This document shows, in pieces, positions 1-9,546 of a stretch of DNA of 64,000 bases. A program made the position numbers and the translations under genes. Under the pieces are notes generated by a model, which saw only the letters and a program-made list of their open reading frames with translations, was not told the origin of the DNA and did not search any database. The DNA lies in assembly GCA_021414245.1 (NCBI GenBank), contig JAIOOU010000011.1:1-64000 (forward strand), given 5' to 3'. How positions within the stretch are numbered: position 1 is the stretch's first letter; each line of letters starts with the position of its first letter. The stretch is from Chloroflexota bacterium. Its GTDB lineage: Bacteria; Chloroflexota; Anaerolineae; Anaerolineales; Villigracilaceae.

Positions 1-70
1 ATTTCAAAAAAACCACTTTTCAGCGAATATATTTACTTTTACAACTATGAGAGAATACAATTGAAAACAA

Positions 71-101
71 GACAGACACCTTACGAAACCAGGTGTCTGT
101 C
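71..101 (-). terminator. Rho-independent terminator downstream of M20 peptidase gene
   Basis: Perfect 11-bp inverted repeat GACAGACACCT/AGGTGTCTGTC with 9-nt loop; on the minus strand followed by TTGTTTTC. Confidence 0.6.
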
Positions 102-169
102 CTTCTAACTCGTGAGCGCTTTCTTTTTGTGTCTGCCTTACGGGGGTCAATTCAGAAGGGAGCTCTTTT

Positions 170-1273
170 TTATTTAAATGAGAAAACTCTCTCCACAAAT
201 GCATTGATGCTTTCCATACCCGCCTGAACCGGACCGATATTAATATATTCATTCGTCGTGTGTGCGGATCCGCCGGTTGTGACCCCCATCACTACGGCCG
301 GAATGCCCAGGCTAAGCGGGATATTCGCGTCCGTGGATCCGGCAGTGAGGTTCACGCTTAGGTTCTTTTCACGGGTAACGGACATGGCCAGTTGTACCAG
401 GGCATGGTCCGCCGCAATCTCCCCCGCCGGCCTTTCGCCGATTACTTCAGCGGTCACCTTCACGCCTTCCCTGCTGGCATTAACCAGCAGGTCTTCAACC
501 TGGCTAACGAGTTTTTTCAAAACATTTGAGTCTTCGGAGCGCAGATCAAGCTCGCATTTTGCCTCAGAAGCCAGCACATTGACCCCGGTCCCGCCACCGA
601 TCGTGCCGACATTCATGGTGGTTCGCGGCTCGCGCGGAAGCCGGATTGCCGCCAATTGAGTGACCAGTGCAGCAAGTTCATGTACAGCAGAGGGCTGACC
701 GTAATCGGACCAGGAATGCCCTCCTGCGGTTTTCACGTTAATCCGGTACCGGCGCACACCGATCGCACGATGATAGATGTGACCCAGAGCAAGCCCTTCC
801 AAAATCAAGTAACCAATCACTTCATTTCCAAATCGATTAACAACCTCACGCATTCCGTGCAGATCACCCAAACCCTCTTCACCTACATTGGCCACGAGCC
901 AAAGGTCATGCTGCAATTCAAGATTTCCATCCCGGAGCGACCACAAAATTCCGAACAAGGCGGCCACTCCCAGCGAATTATCGCCAATTCCCGGGGCAAG
1001 GATCTTTCCATCCTCTTTCCTGACCTCCAGGTTAACGCTGGCTGGAAAAACCGTATCCAAATGGGCGGATACGATCAATGGTTTTTCCCTGCCTTGTTTG
1101 CCCGGCACGCGCCCGTAGACATTTCCAAGAGGGTCCATGGATACATCCTTCAGGTTTTCCTTTAGGAAAAGTGATCTTACGAATTCACCGCGTTCCCTCT
1201 CCGCGAATGTCGGCGAAGGCACCTGTTGAATCCGGATTGCCAGGTCTATGATTTTTTCTGCGAGATCAGGCAT
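170..1273 (-). CDS. M20/M28-type metallopeptidase (peptidase T/carboxypeptidase-like)
   Basis: ORF; VSAHLDTVF, GEEGLGDLHG and HTTNEYI motifs typical of the M20 family; SD-like GGAGAGG upstream. Confidence 0.85.
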   Translation of the reverse strand: MPDLAEKIIDLAIRIQQVPSPTFAERERGEFVRSLFLKENLKDVSMDPLGNVYGRVPGKQGREKPLIVSAHLDTVFPASVNLEVRKEDGKILAPGIGDNSLGVAALFGILWSLRDGNLELQHDLWLVANVGEEGLGDLHGMREVVNRFGNEVIGYLILEGLALGHIYHRAIGVRRYRINVKTAGGHSWSDYGQPSAVHELAALVTQLAAIRLPREPRTTMNVGTIGGGTGVNVLASEAKCELDLRSEDSNVLKKLVSQVEDLLVNASREGVKVTAEVIGERPAGEIAADHALVQLAMSVTREKNLSVNLTAGSTDANIPLSLGIPAVVMGVTTGGSAHTTNEYINIGPVQAGMESINAFVERVFSFK

Positions 1274-1333
1274 CTGTCTATCCTCTCCTGGAAGGAGTAA
1301 TGAAATTAAAAATTGAACACAATGAAAAACACA

Positions 1334-2344
1334 TCAGACCTCACGCACCATTTCCTTTATCGAATGAAGGCGCGCCTCGGCAAGACCGGGCAGGACATCC
1401 AAAGCATAAAAGGGACCACTGCCTTCAATTTTCAATGAGGCCGAAACATTTCCATAACAAGCCGCCAGGACAGGGTCATTGGTCTTATGAAACCCGGCCA
1501 GGAAACCGCCGCAAAATGCATCGCCTGCGCCGCTGGGATCTGCAAGACGTGAGGAATACGCCGGAATCTCATAACGGCGATTGCCCGTACCATCATAAAT
1601 CATCTGCCCCCGCGGACCGCGCTTAATGATCACGATCTGCGGTCCGTATTCACTGGCTTTGCGGGCCATCTCCCAAAGATCATCCGTCTCCCCCCAAAAG
1701 AGCGAACGCATCTCCCCTTCCGACGGTTGGAAAACATTCACACCTTGCAGGACCAATCTCAGATCGCGCCAAAAGGCGGGAAACATATAGCCGGGGGCAG
1801 GGTCCAGGCTGACCGTCTGGTTTGAACCGCCTCGAAAGAGATTGACCATCTGACTCTGGCTGATAAAGTCAAAGGGGCAGATATGCACAAAGCGGATATC
1901 CCGATATTCCTTGGGAACATCCAGGGCGGACGGGGAGGTCGGATCCGGTTCACGCAGGTCTTCACGGGCATCGTCCGGGGCCTGATATCCAAGCAGGGAT
2001 TTCGGGAAGGTAAGCTGGCGACGCGCGAAATGGGAAACGGCATTCGAACGACTGCGTTCGTTGGACTCGGTGAATGCAATAAAGGAACGCACATCCAAGC
2101 TTTGCGGCTGGATCTGGATCCCACGCGTATCCAACCCACGACCTTCCAAATCCCTAAGCCATTGATGCGGATAATCCTCCCCCACCCTGCTGATCAACCC
2201 GATCTCTTTATCCGTATTCCAGACTGCCAGTCCACCGGCGGCATAAAGCAAACTCCCGCCCGGGGAATCCAAAATGGGATTACCAAGAGGAGGCAGGATA
2301 TATTCGCGGTTTAGTTTTCCGGCAATGACAAAAATAGGTGGCAT
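1334..2344 (-). CDS. PfkB-family carbohydrate kinase
   Basis: ORF; C-terminal DPSGAGDAFCGGFLAG signature. Confidence 0.85.
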   Translation of the reverse strand: MPPIFVIAGKLNREYILPPLGNPILDSPGGSLLYAAGGLAVWNTDKEIGLISRVGEDYPHQWLRDLEGRGLDTRGIQIQPQSLDVRSFIAFTESNERSRSNAVSHFARRQLTFPKSLLGYQAPDDAREDLREPDPTSPSALDVPKEYRDIRFVHICPFDFISQSQMVNLFRGGSNQTVSLDPAPGYMFPAFWRDLRLVLQGVNVFQPSEGEMRSLFWGETDDLWEMARKASEYGPQIVIIKRGPRGQMIYDGTGNRRYEIPAYSSRLADPSGAGDAFCGGFLAGFHKTNDPVLAACYGNVSASLKIEGSGPFYALDVLPGLAEARLHSIKEMVREV

Positions 2345-2349
2345 GGGTA

Positions 2350-2898
2350 TTATTTCCGCATCCAGGCTGGACGCAGGGAGGCAACCTTTCGATAAACCGG
2401 ACAGCCCGCCTCATGCGCTCCCTTCAAATATCCCGTGGACATGAGGAATTCATTCACGATCTCGCCACCGGTGAAAACAAAAGTCTTCTTGAAGAGCTTT
2501 GTCCATTCTTCCTTTGAAAGGGGATGGTTTTTATCCAGCCAGCCTTTAAAGGATCCATATTCCCTTTTTAATTCCAGAATCCTCTGTGCGTTGACAATGG
2601 CCGCATTAATCTTCAAGCGGTTGCGGATAATGCCTGCATCCGCCAGCAAACGGGCGCGATCCTTTTCGGTATATTTGGCGATCTTTTCTATCTTAAAGCC
2701 GTCATAAGCCTTGTGGAAATTATCAGCCTTCTTCAGGATGGTGATCCATGACAGTCCAGCCTGATTGATTTCCAGGACAAGTCGCTCAAAAAGTTCGCTG
2801 TCATCATCCAAGGGAAATCCATACCGGGTATCGTGATAGGTTTTGTTGAACGTGTCTTCCGGATGAACCAGGCAATATTCACAGTAGGTTGAACTCAT
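2350..2898 (-). CDS. tag: DNA-3-methyladenine glycosylase I
   Basis: ORF; YCEYCL..YHDTRYGFPLDDD.LFE.L.LE..QAGLSW.TILKK pattern; start set at MSSTYCEY with upstream GGAGA. Confidence 0.85.
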   Translation of the reverse strand: MSSTYCEYCLVHPEDTFNKTYHDTRYGFPLDDDSELFERLVLEINQAGLSWITILKKADNFHKAYDGFKIEKIAKYTEKDRARLLADAGIIRNRLKINAAIVNAQRILELKREYGSFKGWLDKNHPLSKEEWTKLFKKTFVFTGGEIVNEFLMSTGYLKGAHEAGCPVYRKVASLRPAWMRK

Positions 2899-2952
2899 AA
2901 GACAATCTCCATCACCGGCAGGGACCATACATACCTGGCCGTCCAATTTATA

Positions 2953-3348
2953 TTAACGCTTATCTACCTTGCACGCGCCTATCTTTTCATAAAAGCCCTG
3001 CATATAGGGTCTGATTCGATCTTCAAAAGGAGGCTCCGAACACCCGGCTTCTTTCCAGCGCATGCGCAAAAACTGGCATCACAGTCCCAGGCGCATATAC
3101 CCGGGGAACCCTTAAATTCTCAAGCTACAAGGCGTTTCCATTTTGTTTGAATGAGGACCAGGCAACCAGCAGATCATCTTCAACGGCCAGCCAGACTTCA
3201 TTCGCCAGGATATATTCCAGGAAGAGGTCAATTCGGGGGTCCACATCTCGATCTATTTTTCTGGATAACCCCAATGACACTTGGCGGCCAAGTTGATCTG
3301 GGTTAGTCGTTCCGCGTCCTCAGGAAATGCATCTCGGATGGAGATCAT
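2953..3348 (-). pseudogene. Decayed GNAT-family N-acetyltransferase
   Basis: Manual minus-strand translation: MISIRDAFPEDAERLTQINLAAKCHWGYPEK*IEMWTPELT, frameshift, DLFLEYILANEVWLAVEDDLLVAWSSFKQNGNAL*, further GNAT-like pieces LENLRVPRVY..VFAHA and RPYMQGFYEKIGACKV. Confidence 0.7.
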
Positions 3349-3360
3349 TATCGATAAAAA

Positions 3361-4467
3361 TTATCCCACCACGCGGATCTCGCGCGGCATGTCGCTCAAA
3401 CAATCCGCGCCATTTTCGGTAATGACCATGTTGTCTTCAATGCGGACACCGTTGCGGTTCGGGAGATAGATGCCCGGTTCAACCGTATAGGCCATACCCG
3501 GTTCGAGCAATTGCATATTATCGCCGCGCATGTACGGGTCTTCATGCCCCTCCATGCCGATCCCGTGACCGGTGCGATGCGTGAAATATTTTCCATAACC
3601 GGATTTTTCGATCACATCGCGCGTGGCAATATCCACATTGGCACAAGGCACACCGGGCCTGCCCGCCGCGCGTCCGGCAGCGTTGGCCTCCTGCACGATC
3701 TTATGGATCTTCCTGCATTCGTCGTCCACCTCGCCCACCGCGAAAGTGCGGGTCAGGTCGGAGATATAGTGTTCGTAGCCCGCACCCCAATCCACCACCA
3801 AGAGATCACCCGCCTGCAATTTTCTATCGCTGGGCGAAGCGTGTGGGTTCGCGCCGTTGGGTCCGCCGGAAACAATCGGGGAAAACGGCAGCTCGGGATC
3901 GGAACCTTTTCTCAAGAGTTGAATGACCAATTCCGAAGACAGCTCACGTTCGGTCATGCCGATCTTGATCAAGGGGATCGTGGCTTCAAGCGCATCCTGA
4001 GCGATCCTGACTGCCCGGTACATCTTGTCCACTTCCGCCTTGTCTTTCTTCAAACGCAGGCCCGTCAACACCGCACTGGCATCCGGATACTCCGCTTCAG
4101 GAGCCCCAGCCTTTACATGACCAAAATCCAGCAGGCGCAGTTGACGCGGCTCGACGCCGATCCGCTTCCCATCCAGACCGAGGGCCTGTGCGGCTTTTCG
4201 AAATGCCGCGTCCCACTCCGAGGGAGTCTCCCCGTAGGCAAAGGCCTGAACCTTGTATGGGAACATGTCCACTTTGAGCATTTCCAGTTCAGGCAGCACC
4301 AGCACAGGGTCATGTCCGGGCGCAACGAACAACACAACGGGACGTTCCATCAAATGAAAATCCACACCGGTCAAATATGTCAGCGTGGGACCCGGATTCA
4401 GGATCACGGCATCCAGGTTTGAGGTCCGGAGTGAAGCGGTCAGGTTGTTCAGTCGGGCGAGGGTCAT
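3361..4467 (-). CDS. M24 family metallopeptidase (Xaa-Pro aminopeptidase-like)
   Basis: ORF; creatinase N domain plus DWGAGYEHYISDLTRTF, HRTGHGIGMEGHEDPY, VEPGIYLP; AGGAG SD. Confidence 0.88.
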   Translation of the reverse strand: MTLARLNNLTASLRTSNLDAVILNPGPTLTYLTGVDFHLMERPVVLFVAPGHDPVLVLPELEMLKVDMFPYKVQAFAYGETPSEWDAAFRKAAQALGLDGKRIGVEPRQLRLLDFGHVKAGAPEAEYPDASAVLTGLRLKKDKAEVDKMYRAVRIAQDALEATIPLIKIGMTERELSSELVIQLLRKGSDPELPFSPIVSGGPNGANPHASPSDRKLQAGDLLVVDWGAGYEHYISDLTRTFAVGEVDDECRKIHKIVQEANAAGRAAGRPGVPCANVDIATRDVIEKSGYGKYFTHRTGHGIGMEGHEDPYMRGDNMQLLEPGMAYTVEPGIYLPNRNGVRIEDNMVITENGADCLSDMPREIRVVG

Positions 4468-4476
4468 GAGAGTCTC

Positions 4477-5286
4477 CTAGTCTACTTTATGATTCTTTTT
4501 GGTGAAGGCGTATGAGATCCAATCCACGAGGACGGGAAAGAGCATGTCCAGGGTGGTGGCGATTCGAAACCACCAGGGAATCACCAGGCTGCGGCGCGGA
4601 CGTTTTGCAACATCCAGCACCCGCCGGGCCACATACTCGGAAGTCATGCGTGATCGAAAAGACTTTCGAATGGATGAATACGTTTTGCTTTTGCCGGTAT
4701 GCTGGCCAAATTCCGTGGCGGCCGGGCCGGGATAGATCCCGCTGACCCGGATGCCCAGCGGCCGGACCTCGCGCCGCAGCGCATCCGTAAAGGCCCGCAC
4801 GCCGAATTTGCTGGCCGCGTAGCTTGTGATCAAGGGGGTGGCGATCAACCCCGCCACCGAGGCCATGTTGATGATATGCCCTTCACCGCGCTTCAACATA
4901 TACGGGAGCACCACACGTGTGACCTGCATAAGGCTGATCAGGTTTACATGGATCAGCGTTTGAATATCGCGCTCGAGACTGATATTCTCGAACCAGTCCA
5001 CCCGGCCGATGCCTGCGTTGTTGAAGAGGATATCGATCTGGCCATAAAGGGCAATGGCGGTTTTCACCATGTTGTCCACATCGGCTGGATTCATGACATC
5101 CACGGGGACCGCGATCGCCTCGCCGCCTTCATTCTGGATCTTCGCGGCGAGGTCCTGCAGACGGTCAATGCGGCGTGCAGCCAGGACCACCTTGCAACCC
5201 TCCTTTGCAAAAAGCAGGGCTGCCTCCTGGCCGAAACCGGAGGAGGCACCGGTAATCAGAACAACTTTATTTTGAAGCTTTGACAT
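4477..5286 (-). CDS. SDR family NAD(P)-dependent oxidoreductase
   Basis: ORF; TGASSGFGQEAA, NNAGIG, YAASKFGVRAF; start set at MSKLQNKV. Confidence 0.85.
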   Translation of the reverse strand: MSKLQNKVVLITGASSGFGQEAALLFAKEGCKVVLAARRIDRLQDLAAKIQNEGGEAIAVPVDVMNPADVDNMVKTAIALYGQIDILFNNAGIGRVDWFENISLERDIQTLIHVNLISLMQVTRVVLPYMLKRGEGHIINMASVAGLIATPLITSYAASKFGVRAFTDALRREVRPLGIRVSGIYPGPAATEFGQHTGKSKTYSSIRKSFRSRMTSEYVARRVLDVAKRPRRSLVIPWWFRIATTLDMLFPVLVDWISYAFTKKNHKVD

Positions 5287-5338
5287 AAAATGGTTTTCCG
5301 TTTTCCGGCAATTCATGGAACCTGAAAATGGTCATAAA

Positions 5339-5375
5339 AAAGTGGCACGGGTAATTTTATCACCCGTGCCACTTT
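5339..5375 (-). terminator. Terminator of lon
   Basis: 14-bp perfect inverted repeat AAAGTGGCACGGGT/ACCCGTGCCACTTT followed on the minus strand by a T run. Confidence 0.7.
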
Positions 5376-5400
5376 CAAAAGGCATATTCCAGCCCCTGGA

Positions 5401-7878
5401 TCAATCATCCTGGCTGTTGTCATCCCGCGTTGATTTCTTCGGCCGGGGCGGCTCAACGGTCACTTCCTTTGAGAGGGCAATGGCGAGCACGTCATCCATA
5501 TGTTTGATCGGAATAATCTTCAATTCGGATTTGGCGGTCTTGGGAAGTTCCACCAGGTCCTTCATGTTCTTTTCCGGGAGAAGCACCGTCTTCAATCCAG
5601 CCCGATGTGCGGCCAGGACTTTCTCACGCACGCCTCCAATCGGCAGGACGCGTCCGCGCAGGGTAATCTCACCGGTCATGCCGACGTGGCGGAAAACCGC
5701 CCGCCCGGTCAAGGCAGAGACGATGGCTGTCGCCATGGTAATGCCCGCGGAGGGACCATCCTTCGGAATGCCGCCTTCCGGCATGTGGACGTGAATATCC
5801 AGACGTTCGAAGGCCTCCAGGTCGATCTTCAAAGCAGCGGCTCGCGACTTGATATAGGTCAAGGCGGCCTGACCGGATTCCTGCATGACCTCGCCCATCT
5901 GACCGGTCATCTGCATGCCACCCTTGCCTTCCAGCACGGCCACTTCCACAGACATGATCTCACCGCCTGTTTCGGTCCACGCCAGACTGGTGGCCACGCC
6001 CACTTCATCAGTGCGTTCGGCTTCGGATGGGAAGACTTGCTGCGGGCCGAGCAATTTTTCGATCATCTCCGGAGCGATGGAAACGGGATATTTCTTCCCC
6101 TCCGCTTTCATGCGCGCCACTTTGCGGCTTACCCGCCCGATCTCACGCTCCAGATTCCGCACGCCGGCTTCATAGGTGTATTCGCGGATGATGCGCTGCA
6201 AGGCCGCCGGTTCGAAGGCCAAACCAAGATCGTCAATGCCGTTCTCCTCGATTTGACGGGGAATGAGATAGCGGTTTGCGATCTCCATCTTTTCCTCTTC
6301 AATATACCCGGGGAACTCGATCACTTCCATGCGGTCCAGCAATGGCGAAGGAATATTTCCCAGTGAATTGGCCGTGGTCACAAACATGACCTTGGAAAGA
6401 TCGAAGGGCAATTCAAGATAATGATCGCTGAAGGCGTAATTCTGTTCCGGGTCGAGCACTTCCAGCATGGCCGAGGCGGGATCGCCACGGAAGTCTGAAT
6501 ATAACTTGTCAATTTCATCCAACATGAAGAGCGGATTGGCCGTGCCAGCCCGCTTCATGGTTTGAATGATACGGCCGGGCAGGGCGCCGATGTAGGTGCG
6601 GCGGTGTCCACGAATCTCGGCTTCGTCACGCACGCCGCCAAGAGAGACCCGTACAAATTTACGTCCCAGGGCATCGGCAATGGAACGGCCCAGGGAGGTT
6701 TTACCGACTCCGGGAGGTCCCACAAAACACAGGATCGGCTGGCGTTCCTTTTTCGGTTTAAGCGAACGCACGGCGATGTATTCCAGAATTCTTTCCTTGG
6801 CTTTCTTCAGCCCGTAATGATCGCGCTCCAGGATCTTCGCAGCATTCTTTACATCCAGGTTGTCGGGCGAGGAATTGGTCCAGGGCAGGTCCACGATCCA
6901 ATCGATATAGGTGCGGATCATGCCCACTTCGGGAGCCATCGGCGGCATTTGATTGAGTCTTTCCAACTCCTTCAATGCAACCTTCTTGGGCTCCTCAGGC
7001 AGATTGGCAGCCTCCAATTTTTTCTTCAAATCCGAGACGTCGCGTGAGAAGATGTCACCTTCGCCCAATTCGTTCTGGATCTGCTTCATCTGTTCACGCA
7101 GATAGAACTCGCGCTGGCCCTTGTCCACCTCGTTTTGCACGCGCGAGTGGATCTCGTCCTCAAGCTCCAGCACATCCACTTCCTGGGCCAGCAGGTTGTT
7201 CAATTGACTCAGTCGCGCCTTGGGATCCAGGATCAGCAGGAGGCGCAGTTTCGCTTCATATGTTAATGAAAGGGACGTGGCGATCATATCTGAAAGCCAG
7301 CCCGGCTCGGCAATGTTCAAGGCGAACATGTGCGCCTCTTCCGGGATTGAACGATCCAGCTGCACGCACCGTTCAAACAGGCTCAACGCGGAACGCATCA
7401 ACGCCTGGGTTTGCCTGTCCGCGGTCTGCGGCTCGTGGATCACACGTGCACGCACCTTAAGGTATGGCTTGACCCGTGTAAATTCCACGATCTCCACCCG
7501 TTTGCGCCCCTGCACCAGTGCGGACCGTGAACCGTCGGGCATATCCAATAAACGACCCACGGCCATTTCCACGCCGACCGGCAAAAAGTCGTCGATACCG
7601 GGTTCATCCAGATCGGGATCCTTTTGCGTCAAACCGATCACAGTTTGTTCCTTGCGCTGCGCTTCCTGCACAGCCAGCAGGGAGGCCTCACGACCGACAA
7701 AGATCGGCGAGACCATGCGCGGGAAAATGACCATGTCGCGCAACGGCAGCACCACGGCCTCGATCAAACCATCGGCGCCGACCTCCATGTTGGGGACCCG
7801 GTACAGTTCCTCGGTCCGCTGGGAGAGCGTCAGGTCGAAATTATCTTCGTCTTCATTCCAATTATTTTGATGACTCAT
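5401..7878 (-). CDS. lon: ATP-dependent protease La
   Basis: ORF; LON N-domain, GPPGVGKTSLGRSIA, catalytic PKDGPSAGITMATA. Confidence 0.95.
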   Translation of the reverse strand: MSHQNNWNEDEDNFDLTLSQRTEELYRVPNMEVGADGLIEAVVLPLRDMVIFPRMVSPIFVGREASLLAVQEAQRKEQTVIGLTQKDPDLDEPGIDDFLPVGVEMAVGRLLDMPDGSRSALVQGRKRVEIVEFTRVKPYLKVRARVIHEPQTADRQTQALMRSALSLFERCVQLDRSIPEEAHMFALNIAEPGWLSDMIATSLSLTYEAKLRLLLILDPKARLSQLNNLLAQEVDVLELEDEIHSRVQNEVDKGQREFYLREQMKQIQNELGEGDIFSRDVSDLKKKLEAANLPEEPKKVALKELERLNQMPPMAPEVGMIRTYIDWIVDLPWTNSSPDNLDVKNAAKILERDHYGLKKAKERILEYIAVRSLKPKKERQPILCFVGPPGVGKTSLGRSIADALGRKFVRVSLGGVRDEAEIRGHRRTYIGALPGRIIQTMKRAGTANPLFMLDEIDKLYSDFRGDPASAMLEVLDPEQNYAFSDHYLELPFDLSKVMFVTTANSLGNIPSPLLDRMEVIEFPGYIEEEKMEIANRYLIPRQIEENGIDDLGLAFEPAALQRIIREYTYEAGVRNLEREIGRVSRKVARMKAEGKKYPVSIAPEMIEKLLGPQQVFPSEAERTDEVGVATSLAWTETGGEIMSVEVAVLEGKGGMQMTGQMGEVMQESGQAALTYIKSRAAALKIDLEAFERLDIHVHMPEGGIPKDGPSAGITMATAIVSALTGRAVFRHVGMTGEITLRGRVLPIGGVREKVLAAHRAGLKTVLLPEKNMKDLVELPKTAKSELKIIPIKHMDDVLAIALSKEVTVEPPRPKKSTRDDNSQDD

Positions 7879-9175
7879 TACCACTCATTTTCCATGCAGA
7901 CATGACTTCCGCCGTGACAAACATGCTTCCGGCGGATAAGACAATGCTACCATCTTTTGATGACAACTCGAGCGCCCGCGCCAATGCATCCTTCACCGGG
8001 GTGAGCGCTTCAGACTCCAGCCCGGCCTGCGCGGCCAGTTCCTGAATTCGCTCCACTTCGAGCGCGCGCGGATGATCGGCGCGTGTGACAATCACCTTCC
8101 TGATCTTCGACTTAAGTTCCGCGAACATGCCGGGGATGTTTTTATCCTCCGACGCGCCGAAGATGAGATATACCTTTCGATCGGGGAAATACGTTTGCAG
8201 GGTTTCGTTCAATCTCGCAAAGGAATCCTGATTGTGCGCCGAGTCAAAGATCACCGGGGGTTCGCGCCGGGCCACTTCAAAGCGGGCGCGCCATTGTACT
8301 CTAGAAAACCCAGTGTGGATCTGTTCATCGGTGACCGGGATGCCGCCCAGGATCAGGGCGGTGTAGGCCGTGGCTGCATTTTCAACCTGGTGACTTCCAA
8401 GCAAAGGCAGGTCCACGATCAGCTTGTCAATATCAAGCGTCTGCCCTTTCAGGGAGGACTTGATCAAAGTGTACTTGATATCCCGACCCACCAAAGTCAA
8501 TTCAGAACCGCGCTCCCTGGCTATGCGCTCCAAAACTTCAAGCGCCTCCTCTTTTTGAGGAGCGGAAATCACCGGGACTCCAGGTTTAATAATGCCCGCC
8601 TTCTCTCCGGCGATCAAAGCCAGGGTATCCCCCAGCACAGCCATATGGTCATAGGATAGTGAAGTAATGACTGAAACCTTCGGCGTGACCACGTTGGTTG
8701 CATCCAACCGCCCGCCCAGACCGACCTCGATCACCGCCGCATTGACGCCGTTTTTCGCAAAGGCCATGAAAGCAAGGGCCGTGGTGATCTCAAATGTGGT
8801 CAGTTTCTTGATCCTGGCCACGTGCGGTTTGATCTCCTCCACCAGTTCAACCAATTCCGCATGCGGGATCGGCAGCCCGTTGACCTGAATCCGCTCCACA
8901 TAATCCAGCAGGTGCGGGGAGGTGTACAAACCGGTCACATAACCCGCCTCCTTCAAAACAGAAGCACATAAAGCCGACGTGGAACCCTTGCCCTTCGTCC
9001 CGGCCACATGGATGACAGGATATTGATTCTGCGGATTCCCAAGCGACTCCATCAACGCAAACATGCGCTCAAGGTTGAAATCCGCCTTGGCGAGTTCGGA
9101 GGAATGTTTCAAGCTATAATCCACGAAGGAATACAGATAGTCCAAAGCCTGATTGTAAGAAGCCTCGATGTCCAT
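7862..9175 (-). CDS. folC: Folylpolyglutamate synthase/dihydrofolate synthase
   Basis: ORF; HVAGTKGKGSTSA, GLYTSPHL, EVGLGGRLDATN, FDSAHNQDS; start set at MDIEASYNQ. Confidence 0.92.
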   Translation of the reverse strand: MDIEASYNQALDYLYSFVDYSLKHSSELAKADFNLERMFALMESLGNPQNQYPVIHVAGTKGKGSTSALCASVLKEAGYVTGLYTSPHLLDYVERIQVNGLPIPHAELVELVEEIKPHVARIKKLTTFEITTALAFMAFAKNGVNAAVIEVGLGGRLDATNVVTPKVSVITSLSYDHMAVLGDTLALIAGEKAGIIKPGVPVISAPQKEEALEVLERIARERGSELTLVGRDIKYTLIKSSLKGQTLDIDKLIVDLPLLGSHQVENAATAYTALILGGIPVTDEQIHTGFSRVQWRARFEVARREPPVIFDSAHNQDSFARLNETLQTYFPDRKVYLIFGASEDKNIPGMFAELKSKIRKVIVTRADHPRALEVERIQELAAQAGLESEALTPVKDALARALELSSKDGSIVLSAGSMFVTAEVMSAWKMSGNESSK

Positions 9176-9188
9176 ACAATAGATTGTA
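9176..9188 (-). promoter_or_regulatory. -10 box TACAAT 7 nt upstream of folC start (putative leaderless promoter)
   Basis: Minus strand TACAAT-CTATTGT-ATG, no SD. Confidence 0.5.
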
Positions 9189-9213
9189 AATCGCAAATCG
9201 AAAATCGTAAATC
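9186..9213. repeat. Heptanucleotide tandem repeat GNAAATC x4
   Basis: GTAAATC GCAAATC GAAAATC GTAAATC in register, between divergent folC and DUF503 genes. Confidence 0.85.
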
Positions 9214-9223
9214 AAGAATATCC

Positions 9224-9505
9224 ATGCTTTCCACCCTGACCATCCACCTGCACCTGCCCACCTGCGCCTCTCTCAAGGAAAAACGCGGGCGAATCAAGCC
9301 ACTCCTCTCGCGTTTACATCGCGAATTTAACATTTCCGTGGCAGAGATGGGCCTTCAGGATCAGTGGCAGGAGTCTCTCATCATGTGCGCGATGGTCAAT
9401 TCCGATGTGGTCACACTGCAACAGTCGCTGCAAAATGTGGCAAAATGGGTGGAAGCCAATTGGGAAGATGGCCAGGTCATTGACGAGAAAATCGAGGTCA
9501 TTTGA
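9224..9505 (+). CDS. DUF503 (YlxP-like) protein
   Basis: In-frame start inside the listed ORF; MLSTLTIHLHLPTCASLKEKRGRIKPLLSRLHREFNISVAE.. matches the family pattern. Confidence 0.8.
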   Translation: MLSTLTIHLHLPTCASLKEKRGRIKPLLSRLHREFNISVAEMGLQDQWQESLIMCAMVNSDVVTLQQSLQNVAKWVEANWEDGQVIDEKIEVI

Positions 9506-9546
9506 CCTCGTTGCCAGGCAGAGGCAATGAAACACAAGGAGAACCC

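Noticed and set aside
4-252. 82-aa minus-strand ORF at the window start
   Set aside because: Covers the M20 gene 3' end and the terminator; no similarity seen
3511-4422. 303-aa plus-strand ORF
   Set aside because: Lies fully antisense to the well-supported M24 peptidase gene; His/Arg/Gly-rich translation typical of antisense GC-rich DNA
5500-6366. 288-aa plus-strand ORF
   Set aside because: Antisense to lon
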